Origin: Eucommia ulmoides
Taxonomy: Eukaryota; Streptophyta; Magnoliopsida; Garryales; Eucommiaceae
Direction of reading: 5' to 3'
Assembly (NCBI GenBank): GCA_016647705.1
Contig: CM028330.1
Coordinates: 33,134,649-33,198,648 of the forward strand
DNA: 64,000 nucleotides
The translations under genes were made by a program, and so were the position numbers. Shown here piece after piece: positions 24,301 through 36,300 of this stretch; within the stretch, counting starts at the first letter, position 1, and each line of letters opens with the position of its first letter. The notes under the pieces are model-generated. The model did not search any database. It saw only the letters and a list, made by a program, of their open reading frames with translations, and was not told the origin of the DNA.

Positions 24301-27300
24301 ATCAGGCTGCCGAATAGGAACTCACACTCGACTCTCACCAAGAAAACCCAGAGACTAGGTGAACACGCCGTCTTGTATCTTTCTTGCTTTTGTGATTTAG
24401 CATTGGATTGTCACTAGTCCTTCGACGAAATTCTCTTAATGCGCGTGTTTATCAGAGGCATGTTGAGAGAATAAAAAGTGCATCTCATCAACCTCGAACT
24501 TCCAACGTTCAAATACCTTGCTTATGCTGCTTATAAACTCAATGAGATAGTTAATGTACCTCACCATTTGCGACAATTAATTACTGGAAGAACTTCACCG
24601 GTTGCAAACTTGCCGTGGTTGCGGCTGTGCAGGTAAAGCTATGAGCAATTCATCTCGCAGGCTATAGAAACCAGTGATAGTGAGACAAATTGCCCGAGTT
24701 TCCCTGCGGATTGGCTGAAGTTGAGGAATTATTGGCGAACTGTGTATGGAGAAATCACGTTGCCACTAGTGGAAAAGGTACCGATCAGTGAAAAACAAAC
24801 ATGCGGGAAGTACTGCTCCTTCCATTGCAACATAACGCACAACATGGAAGAATGTCGGACTCACCGATGAATATTCCACAAGCGTCTCCAAGACGAAGAT
24901 ATCTAGTTGAAGGACCAACCGAACGCAAATGAACAACCATTCCCCAGCATGGTTAACCACCGGCATACATATGGTTTCCTCCCACAACGAAGAAATCAGG
25001 CATAATAAATGTCATATGGGAAAAGATGTACTTTGAGAAAAAATTATTTTCAATCCAATTTAATTTTTATTTGATTATGCAAATACAAATATGTACCCAA
25101 GATGATGACAATTACACAAAAAGTAAGGGAAAAAAATTTCTTCACACACCCAACGTCAACACTGTCCAACACTGTCGCGCGCTGCCAAAATCTAACACCT
25201 GCCTTGCATGAACATTGCCACTTTGCGGACTGGGGGCCAAATCAAAAGTCCCTAAGGTTGCCCAACATTCGAATAGGGTTAGGTTTTGCTGAAGATCTTT
25301 GTTGATCCTATGTTGAAAATCATGACAAGCAAGTTGCACATCGGCCAACTGACTGTGGATCTCCTCCAACTATTGTCTCAGCTCGGCCTCCTACTGAGAA
25401 AGACCTGATTCCTATCGAGAAAGATTTGATTACTCCATGGTTATCTCGAAGAATTTGTGAGACACTTGGAGATCTACACTCTCTAGAAATTCACAGTTCT
25501 AGCTCATGTACTTTATCCGTTGGTGGGTCAATTTGACTGCAGAAGTTGAGAGGAGATGGGGGATCCGGTTAGCCGTTGCGTCTAAGGCAAAACACTAGTG
25601 GTAAAGCTGACCAAAAGTCGAAGGGTGGTCAAGTGTATCTCCAAAGTTGTGACATTGTCCGACAAGGTAGGAAACCCTTCCCATTTCACACGTGTCTTGT
25701 CATATGCAAATTGCAACTCAGGATTGTTTAACGAGGCAAACCCCATAGCGGATCAAAGTCGTTGTAGAAAGCGTAATAGTTCCTCGAGGACTGAGCTAAA
25801 GTTGTTGAACTTGTGGCACTGTGCTACTGCTACCTCTCCAGAATTCCACAACAAAGTTCAAGAAGAAGAATCAGGCGGGACATTCTCGCTAGCCTCACCT
25901 TGCAAAAGAGGGATTGAGAGCATCTTGCACGAAGTTATCACCAGATGTGAAAATCTCGAAGAAGCCAAAGATATCGTCTAGTGGTCAGGCGAATGTCTGA
26001 GCGTTAGCATGAAAATTCAGACCAAGCCCCAGAACTTCCGCCTGAAAGAAAAAGGCGTCTAGCAATGGTGCGGAATTAGGAGGGGGAAAGGGATTGAAAA
26101 AAATCCTTCCACAAATAATGAAATAAAACTCTCAAAGGTTTGATACCATTTATAGAAAGCAAGGGAAAGGCTTCCCAAAATGGATTGGCACCCTTTTCTT
26201 CCACCACACCACGTAAGGGTTGGTCCCACCAGCGTCTGATTGGCCAGTCGTGTCATTGGATGTTACAACCTTATAGGAGAGACAGTTCTATTGCAACCTG
26301 ATCCGCACGGCTAGGATAAGTCACCACTATGAGATGAATTGCTTATGTAAATGATGGCCCACAAATTTCCAAGTTAATATATTGTGGGGTCCCTTTCCTA
26401 AGTCTGAGCCACGTGTGCATTCTGAAAAAGATAAGGAAGGCACACAGGACACATGAAGTAATGCCTTGCCAATTTGAAATAAAGACTTCAAGAGCAATTT
26501 TTGTCCAAGTGATCATCGATGCTGGGTGAGAGGCCGGTGCGTTCTCCAAATAATTGCCTAATCAAATTCATATTGTCGAACCAGAACACTCAAATGACAT
26601 TTTGTGTAAGTGTCTGCTCGCGTATGAGAAAGAATCCTAAGCCTGTATGAAGGGAATAGGTCCCTAACATAGACCGTCATAAAACATCTGCTGGCAAGCC
26701 GCATAAGAAATTTCTCAAGTAACGCTCGAATCAACCGAGATTACCTGATCGAAGCCCACCTGGCAAGCCACTTGGTGCTGATTGTACGAAATGTACCCTT
26801 GCCTAAAGAAATGCAAAAGCAATTGCATGCCTCTAATGACTCCGAGCCACTTAGCTCGTCCTAGAAGACCTATCAATGTCTTTGCAGAAAGTGCTCGTAA
26901 TGAAGTATGTTCGGAATCGGATTGGACCGCAGGACAAACTGTAACTTTGCATCTATGACTATTGGCAGCATGGTATGAGTGGTTGTTTGGCACCACCTCG
27001 CGTGCCTTGAGTGCATTGCATCCAAGCTACTCAACTAATGAGGCGTGGGGGCATACTAAAGAAAATGCACATACCAAAAACGTTAATAGCAACACTAGCG
27101 GCTGGAATCTGCAAACCAAATCTGCCCATTGGTTGTATTTGGTTGAGACACATGTGATTGAGGCGGGCATACAAGTTCCCCAGACACAATGGGGCCAAGG
27201 CTACAGGAATATCCATAGACAACCGAGTCTCTAAGGGAAAGAGCTCGGAGTTTGGCCCCTTTTTTGGGGTACCATGCAAAATGAACTGCGACAGCCACGA

Positions 27301-30300
27301 AACCAAGAAAGCGGGCTTCGGGAACATGCTGACAATATACGTGACAACAAAAGATAGGTTCCTACTTGCCCAACAAGCAACGTTGAACATGGGGCCAAAT
27401 GTCAAAAGGTAGCAAAAATAAAAAGTCACAAAAGTGGTAATTGCTGACCTCTTTGACCAATTGACTGAAAGTTGCCACAGGACTCACCGACGGAATACCC
27501 AAAATTCATAAACAGCCAATGAAATTTGGAAGCCAAAACCATGCGCGAGGTAGAACAGTCGTGGACACTAGCGCGTGTAGCCGGAAGTTAGGTGCCGGTG
27601 CCGGTGCCGGTGCCAGGGGGTGTGGTTGGAGACTAGCCGCCAGTGACGCCACGTGCCGCAAGGCACTAGCAGCCCAAGGGCGCCCCTTTATATATATATA
27701 TGTGAAATAAGATAGGACGGGAATAAGAGGCCTTGATATTTTTCAGATGTTCGATGTCCTATGAGACAAAGAAAGACTGAGATTAAAATATATCTATAAT
27801 TAATTATAATAAATACTCTTATCATAATTTAATCCTCAATGAAGTCTTGTCTAAGCATACTCACTTTAAATCTTTCAAAAATGGTAAATTTGATTTCTAT
27901 CCTTGAAGTTTGAGAAAAATTTCAAAGTTATCCATCCCTAAAGTTTAATTATTTTCAATTAAATGTGATTAGACATTGTATCACATAGTAGTATTTTTAA
28001 TGTCATTTTGATCTTTCTATTGACTCTATAGTTTTTCCCATCTCTATTGCCTTTAATTGTCATTGTTCATTAACGTACCAATATCACCAAAATTAACAAT
28101 TACGTAAATGTTTAATTCTCATATTGCACAATTTTTAATTATAATCATGATTGGGTGAAAAAATTAATATATAAGTAAGATTAGGGCTAATAATTGCCTT
28201 TATAAAGGCTTCCTAAATTCTATTAGAAAATGAATGATTATTTTATCTATAATATATGATTGTTTAGGTTTAGATTTTTTGTGTTTAAATTGTATTAAAG
28301 TTAGAGTTTTGAAAGCATGATGTCTTTGACTCTTTATTTGAAACTATTTAGTGAGCTATCAACCATGTTCTGGCCGAAAAAATAATATATTTATCCTTTT
28401 TAATTGCTCAACGTGCAAGTCAAAATTGTTCGTGAAAATGATTATTGAATTTCCAAATCACATTCATAAAATTTTATGAGGAAAAAAAAAAGAGAAGTAA
28501 AAATATTACATGCGATGCGAAAACTGTAGTTGTAAAATTTGTTTTTAGTAAATTTAAATTCAAGTGCATCACGTTGATTTCAAGTACACTAATTCATTAA
28601 AAGTTGAAACCTATAAAAAAGTAAGAGATATATAAAAGCTAGCATATACCTGATGCCTGAAGGCACAAATATTAAAGGATTGCTTTAAAAAATAAAATGC
28701 AAGATAAAAATAGTGATTTTTTTTTTTCATAGAGGATAATGTTAGAACTCTCTCAACAATTTTAATGAACTTAACTATTAGGCTAAGAAATTGACAGATG
28801 AAAGGAAACGGTATTGAAATCACTCAATCAATTGAATGAAGAATACAGAAAAACAGTAATGGAAGCTAGGAATTCGAGAGCCTAGTCTCTCCCTTTTGAT
28901 CTCACTATTTCGGTACCTTCCCTATCCCTCCTCAATGCTATTTATAGCTGAAACATGATCTCAATCTTAAGCTCACAGCTAACAAACTCTAACTAACCAA
29001 CAACCTAACAAACTCAACCAACTTCCAGCTCATCTAACTAACTCCCTAATAACAGAAATAAGAAGCTTCCCTTGTAACTAATCTTTTATCCCATCGCTTA
29101 GCCTTTGCCGCACATATGTATTTTTAATCAATGGTCTATCAATACCTCCCCCTCAGAATCTCACCTTGTCCTCAAGCTGAAAGGTGGGAAATTGCGCGTT
29201 GAGAGATTCGAACGCTTCCCACGATGTCTCAAAATCCGGCAGGTGCTTCCATTTAATCAAGACCTCCAACTTCCCTTGTGCATTGTAGCGTATTCCGTTC
29301 ACTGCTTCCGGTTCCACCTGCCACTCCATCTCCTCCATAAGAACCTCAGGGATGGGTTGCACCCTGGTAGTAATGCCCACTGCTTTCTTCAACACCGAAA
29401 TATGGAACACTGGATGAATAGAGGTAGTAGTAGGCAAATCTAACTTGTATGCCACAGCACCAACTCGAGATAGCACCTGATAAGGACCAAAAAACTTAGG
29501 AGATAACTTCTCATTTGCTTTTCGTGCCAAAGACTTATGACGATAAGGACGCAGCTTAATAAAGACCCAATCTCCCACCGTAAATTCAACTTCGCGTCGC
29601 TTCTTATCCGCATAGTCCTTTATGCGTTTCTGAGAATGGATCAAGTGAAATTTGAGTTCCTCTAGAATATGATCCTGAGCTTGTAGTTGCGTATCCACCT
29701 CGGACATAAGAGTAGAACCCATTTCAAAACGTAACAACGGTGGTGGATCACGGTGATAGAGAACGCGGAATGGAGTAGTATGCGCGGAGGAATGGTATGA
29801 AGTATTGTACCAATACTCCGCCCAAGGTAGCCATTTTACCCACTGCTTGGGTTTGTCTCCCGCAAAACACCTTAAGTAAGTCTCAATGCTCTGATTAACC
29901 ACTTCGGTTTGGCCATCCGTTTGTAGATGATAAGCTGTACTGTGCTTCAATGTTGTTCCCTGTAAACAGAATAACTCCATCCAAAATTTGCTTAAAAACA
30001 CCTTATCACGATCCGACACAATGGAGCGAGGCACCCCATGTAAGCGAATAATCTCCTTCACAAATACTGCAGCAACATCTTGGGCGTTGAAAGGATGTTT
30101 GAGTGGAATAAAGTGAGCGTATTTCGAAAGACGGTCAACCACCACAAATAAACAGTTGAACCCCTCTGATTTAGGCAGTCCTTCTACAAAATCCATGGAT
30201 AAGTCTTCAAAAACTTGTTCCGGAATCGGTAGTGGTTGTAGTAGCCCTGCAGGGCTGAGAGCCACATGTTTATTCCGTTGACAAATTGAGCATTCGGCCA

Positions 30301-33300
30301 CATAACGTTGCACTTGTTTCCGCATTCCTCGCCAATAGACATCTCTGGACAACCGCTGAAATGTCCTTAAGACCCCAGAATGTCCTCCCATTTTTCCCCC
30401 ATGATATTCGGCTAACAATGTCGGAATGAGAGTGGATTCCGACGGAATCACCATCCTTCCTTTGTATAATAAAATGCCATGCGGTATGCTGTAGTCAGGA
30501 AAAGAGTCTGATCCTTGTAATAGTTGTTGTTTGATAGGCCCATAAATGAGATCAGCGTCAACGGTATTGTTCAAATCATCGTTTTGCACACAAGATGAAC
30601 AGTGAGGACAACCAGTTTGCAACCTTCTTCTCTACGTGACAACGCATCAGCCGCTTTGTTCTCAGAACCAGGCCGGTATTCGATGTCAAAATTGTAGCCC
30701 CACAACTTCGAAACCCATTTTTGGTGCTCGTCCGAGACCAACCATTGGTCGATCAAAAATCGTAAACTCCTCTGATCAATCCGCACAATAAATTTGCGTC
30801 CCAAAAGATAAGGTCGCCACTTTTGAATTGCTAACACAATAGCCATCAACTCACGTTCGTAAACCGACTTAGTTCGGTCCCGTTGGTTAAGGACTTGACT
30901 AAAGAATGCTATTGGTCTCTGATTTTGCATTAATACCGCACCGATGCCAAAACTAGAAGCATCCGTTTCCACCACAAAACGGTTGATGGAAATTAGGAAG
31001 AGCTAATACAGGCACAGTTGTCATTGCCACCTTCAAAGCCTCAAATGCCTTTTGTGCTTCCTCATTCCATCCAAAACGATCCTTCTTGAGTTGATTCGTG
31101 AGTGGTGCCGCTATGTGCCCATAATTGTTGACAAATTTCCGATAGTACCCTGTTAAACCTAAGAATCCTCGTAAGGCTTTTAGGTTAGGGGGTGTTGGCC
31201 ATTCCACCATCGCTTGGATCTTCCTAGGGTCCGCTGCGACCTCTGTAGCCGATACGATGTGACCCAAATACTCCAGCTCATTCTGTCCGAAAACGCACTT
31301 CTTGAGATTAACCAATAAAGAATGGATCTTCATGGTCTCCAAAACCATTCTCAAGTGGTCCAGATGATCCTCCATAGATGAACTATATACCAGAATGTCA
31401 TCAAAGAAAACTAATACAAACTTTCGAAGGTACTGTTTAAATACCTCATTCATCAAAGCTTGAAAAGTCGCTGGTGCATTCATCAACCCAAACGGCATCA
31501 CCAGGAACTCGTAGTGGCCTTCATGAGTCCTGAAGGCTGTCTTAGGTACCTCACGAGGGCTCACTCTGATTTGATGATATCCCGACTTGAGATCCAATTT
31601 AGAAAAAAACCGTGCTCCATGTAGTTCATCCAAGAGCTCCTCTATCACCGGTATTGGAAATTTGTCTGGAACAGTCACTCAATTTAAAGCTCTATAATCA
31701 ACACAGAACCTCCAGCTACCATCTTTCTTTTTAACCAAAATAATAGGACTCGAAAATGGGCTGTGGCTCGGCTGTATGATATCGGCTGACAGCATGTCAC
31801 CTACCAAACGCTCAATCTCATCTTTTTGCACCTGTGGATACCGGTATGGTCTCACACTCACCTGTTCAACGCCTTCCTTCAAAATGATACAATGATCTCG
31901 CTCCCGTTGAGGGGGTAGCCCCCTCGGCTCCTCCAGCACTTCCGGATATTCTTGTAGCAGTTTGTTGACAGCTTGGGACACCTCTACATCTAATGCTTCT
32001 TCTCCATTCCCTGACACTAAGGTCCCCAATTCAAGCAAATACCCACATCCTTCATGCTGCACCGTACGCATCATTGCCTTGAGCGATATCTGTCTTTTGC
32101 AAAGTCCCGATTCTCCCTTTAACATTACCGTTGCTTGACCCAAGGTAAACTTCATAGTTAATGTTTTCCAATTGACTTGCATTGCGCCCAGTTTTGTTAA
32201 CCATTGCATGCCTAAAATGACATCTTCTTTCCCTAATTCCAAGGGTAGAAAATCCTCTACCACCTCTACTTCTGGAAGAGATAGTAGCACACCTTTACAA
32301 ATGCCATCAGTACACACTGTGCCTCCTGTTCCCATTATCACTTTGTACGCCGTGGTTGCCGTTATTGGTAGATTTAGCCGCTGTACTACATCTTTAGAGA
32401 TGAAGTTATGCGATACGCCGCAATCTATTAATATAGTAACTATTTGAGTTCCAATCTCCCCTCGCAATTTCATAGTATGAGGATCGTTTAACCCCATTAC
32501 CGAGTTCATAGACAACTCGATTGCCCCTTCCACCAGCTCAGGAACATCTATTTCCAATTCTTCCTTTCCCGTCTCTTCAATCGCACCAGCATCATCAACA
32601 ATCAATACTTGCAATTGCCGATTCTTGCACAAATGACCAGGCGAAATTTTTTCATCATAACGAAAACACAATCCTCTTGCGCATCGGCTCAGCAACTCAG
32701 AATCGGTGAATTGCTTGTAGGTTGATGAGTTTCTATTCATCGTCCCTGCCTCCGGTGCCGTTTTCCTCTGGTCAGTACCGGCGGCGTGTCCTGTGCTTGC
32801 CGTTGAAGACAATCGTACTGAGTTCGAAGGTCGAAACGCCGTCGTTGCACTGTTTACTGTATACCTAGGGTTCGAATAGGAAGAACCCGACCCGTAACCT
32901 GTTGATCCTTGCAGCTTCCATAATCTCAATCAGATTGGAAGGTCTGAGAAGCCTTACCTCTGCACGAATCATCGATTTCAAACCATTGAGATAAGTACTT
33001 TCAAGAACTTCCTCCGACAGCCCTTTTAATGGCGAAGCTAGGACCTCGAATCGTTCTTGATATTCTTCGACGGTGGTTTCTTGCCGTATGGCGAGAAACT
33101 TCTCGCACAGTGATCCCTCCATCCTCGATCGGAATCGATTTAAGAATGCCATTTTGAATTCGTTCCAGGTACGAAATCTGAACCTATCTTCTACATATTG
33201 AAACCATGCTAAAGCTTTCCCCTCCATGCTCAATGCCACAACTTCTAATTTTTCTCTATCGTTCATCCTGTTCATCGTGAAATAACATTCGGCTCTAAAA

Positions 33301-36300
33301 ATCCATCCATCTGGATCTACGCCTGAAAGAATCGGTAATTCTAACCTCCGATAAGCTCTATTCCCAAATATCTCAGTAGTAGTTTCACCTCCGATGGTCT
33401 GTGAATCCCTCTCCTGCGACTGTTTGTGTTTTTCCTCCATTCGTGAAGTCGAACTCGACTCTTCTCTTCGTGCCATTAAATCCAGCTTCTCCATCATAAT
33501 AGCCATTGTTTTCTCCAAACTTCCTATCTTCTGAACCTCAGTCCGAATAGCATCAATATCATGGCAGACCACATCCATTCTCTCCTCTAGTGCCTCAATT
33601 TTTTTTTGTGCCATTTTTTCCCCCAGAACAGAAAACTGCTCTAATACCAACTTGTTAGAACTCTCTCAGCAATTTTAATGAACTTAACTATTAGGCTAAG
33701 AAATTGACAAATGAAAGGAAATGGTATTGAAATCACTCAATCAATTGAATGAAGAATACAGAAAAACAGTAATGGAAGCTAGGAATTCGAGAGCCTAGTC
33801 TCTCCCTTTTGATCTCACTATTTCGGTACCTTCCCTATCCCTCCTCAATGCTATTTATAGCTGAAACATGATCTCAATCTTAAGCTCACAGCTAACAAAC
33901 TCTAACTAACCAACAACCTAACAAACTCAACCAACTTCCAGCTCATCTAACTAACTCCCTAATAACAGAAATAAGAAGCTTCCCTTGCAACTAATCTTTC
34001 ATCCCATTGCTTAACCTTTGCCGCACATATGTATTTTTAATCAATGGTCTATCAGATAATCACATACATTCAACCAAAGATAAAGGACAAATCTACTTTT
34101 CTATTTGTGTTTGATTGTGTTTCTGTTTATTTTTTATAGATCTACTGGATTTGGAGAAAATTTTGGTAAAGATCTAATCAACAAATATGATTGTTAACTC
34201 ATTTACATTTGCAAGATTTAAGTGTTTTTTTGTTTCATTTTGTAACTTTATCTTTTTGCTTCATTGTCTAAATATTAATTTTTTTTATTTTTCTAAATTA
34301 TAATTATTATATTTACTCTGTGCCTTCAGTCACGGGTTATATGCTAGTATAATGTTACATTATTACCTTTATTATAGATATATGTATACCTACCATATAT
34401 GTTCTTCACTTTATGTGCCCTTTAATATCTATTATTTACCCTATGTATCCCTCAGTATTTGTGTATTCTATGCTCCACTTTAGCATATAATATTTACCCT
34501 ATGCACATCTTAATATCTATTTACTCTGTGCATCCCCTTAGCATATAATATCTACTATGTGCAACCATCTTCGGAATTTGGGCCATTGGCGCCGGCGCGT
34601 GTAGCAGGAGACCTGCAGCTGGCTATGCATTGCATGGCTGAGCACTGGCAGCCCAAGGGGCGGCCTATATATATTAACTTTACTATAAATATACTACCTT
34701 AAATACATACCTTGTACTTTAGGCACTTTTTATTATCTATTATTTACTCTATGCATCTCTTAATATCTCTATTTACTCTATGCACCCTTTTAATATATAA
34801 TATTTACTCTATTATGCACTTCTTAATGTCTATTTGCCTTATGACCATCTTATCATTTAATATCTACTTTATGCACTCATTTTACTAATTAAATGTACTA
34901 TAATACATAGATATACTAATTACATTTGGCCGGGAAGTTGGATCGGACGGTCGTAGCAGTCGTACCATGACCCATAAATTAAAGAATGGTGTGTGTGAAA
35001 AATCACTGTATGTGCTCCCGTAAGCTGTATGAAGTCCAATCTGTACACAAAGCATTAACACTCCTTGAGCCCCTCGGAGAGCGGGCCGCAGTAGAAACTT
35101 ACTGATTTTAGGATTCTAAGAAGATTGTGGAATGAAAGACGGAATGCGGTACTAGCGAAGATGTGTCGACCACGCGCCCCTTCGGCTGCTTGCACATAAG
35201 GGAGAATTTGCAATTGGTTGGGTTGACTTGATCTTGGATGTAGGCTACGTATGAAAATTATGTATTAAGTTATTTATCGTAATTAATTATGTCACTTAAT
35301 TACCTTTACATGCTAATCAACAATATATATAATTGAGTTCAGAAATCGTGACAGACTTGAAAGCCAAGTACAGTAGCACAAAGCATACATAAATAGATGG
35401 GATTATCATTACACTTTCAACAATTTTTTTGTCCAAAGTTCTAGGTTCCATAGGCAGTTCCGATGAGTTTGTGACTTCTCTCTCTCTCTCTCCCTTGGAC
35501 GCGTTGATCATCGTTTACTCTCCCTTCTCCAACTCTCTAGATCCATTATGTGGAGTGCCCTCCATATACATTTTACTGAAATACCTTTCCGTACTTTCTT
35601 ACCCTCGACAAATATAAACTTATTTTTGTTTTAATTTTAGTTTTATAATTTCAGTGCAGTAGAACTTTCATGATTAGTCGCTCGTAATAGTAGACCTAAG
35701 AAAATTTGGGAGAAGACAATTAGCAATGATTTGATGGCATTGAACTTAATGGATGGGATGGCCATAGAATGTTCTCTATGGTGCATCAGTCGTCGAACAC
35801 TTTATTTAAGTGGGACGAAGGCTTTGTTGATGTTGTAAATTAGAAATAAGTTATGAGTAGTGGAGACAACAGTCACAGTCATATTTTGGTGTGAGCTACA
35901 ATGCTAGGTTATAAGTTAAAATATTTGTGCCTATATATGCTCTACATAGCCTTCCTTATTTTTAAATTTTGTATGCCCTTTAGTTCCAACACGCTTATTC
36001 CAGTAGTTCACTAATAACAAATAATGTATTCAGTTGATAGTTTATGTGTCATTTGATTAGTGTTTTCTTTTCTTTTTTTCCTGTTCCCAGAAAATTTGGA
36101 ACAGAAACACAAAGTAGAAATAAAAGAATCTGTTTCTGTTCTGTTCCGTTCCTCATACTTTTCCAACAAATTTCTGAGTACGGGAAAAAACATATTATAC
36201 TATTTATTGTTTTTGATTTTCTTTTTCAGTTTCAAAATCTATGGAAAAAGAAAATACATAGCAGAAACAGAAACATTTACTAAGCACCACCTTTAGTTAT

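Larger units (their letters stand above)
28740..34054 (-). mobile_element. Complete Reina-type Gypsy retrotransposon, antisense in RBR intron 1
   Basis: The element is 5,315 bp with 402-bp LTRs at 28740-29141 and 33653-34054, TSD GATAA at 28735-28739 and 34055-34059, a primer-binding site and a polypurine tract. The coding strand is opposite to the host gene. Domain order gag, protease, RT, RNase H, integrase, chromodomain, together with small size and short LTRs, fits the Reina chromoviruses (inference). The LTRs differ at about seven positions, all transitions, so the insertion is fairly recent. The coding region has frame breaks and one nonsense codon. Confidence 0.92.

Noticed and set aside
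25598..25981. 127-codon open frame in RBR intron 1
   Set aside because: Unrecognised, inside the decayed Gypsy-like region, with no neighbouring coding signal; likely chance or gag remains.
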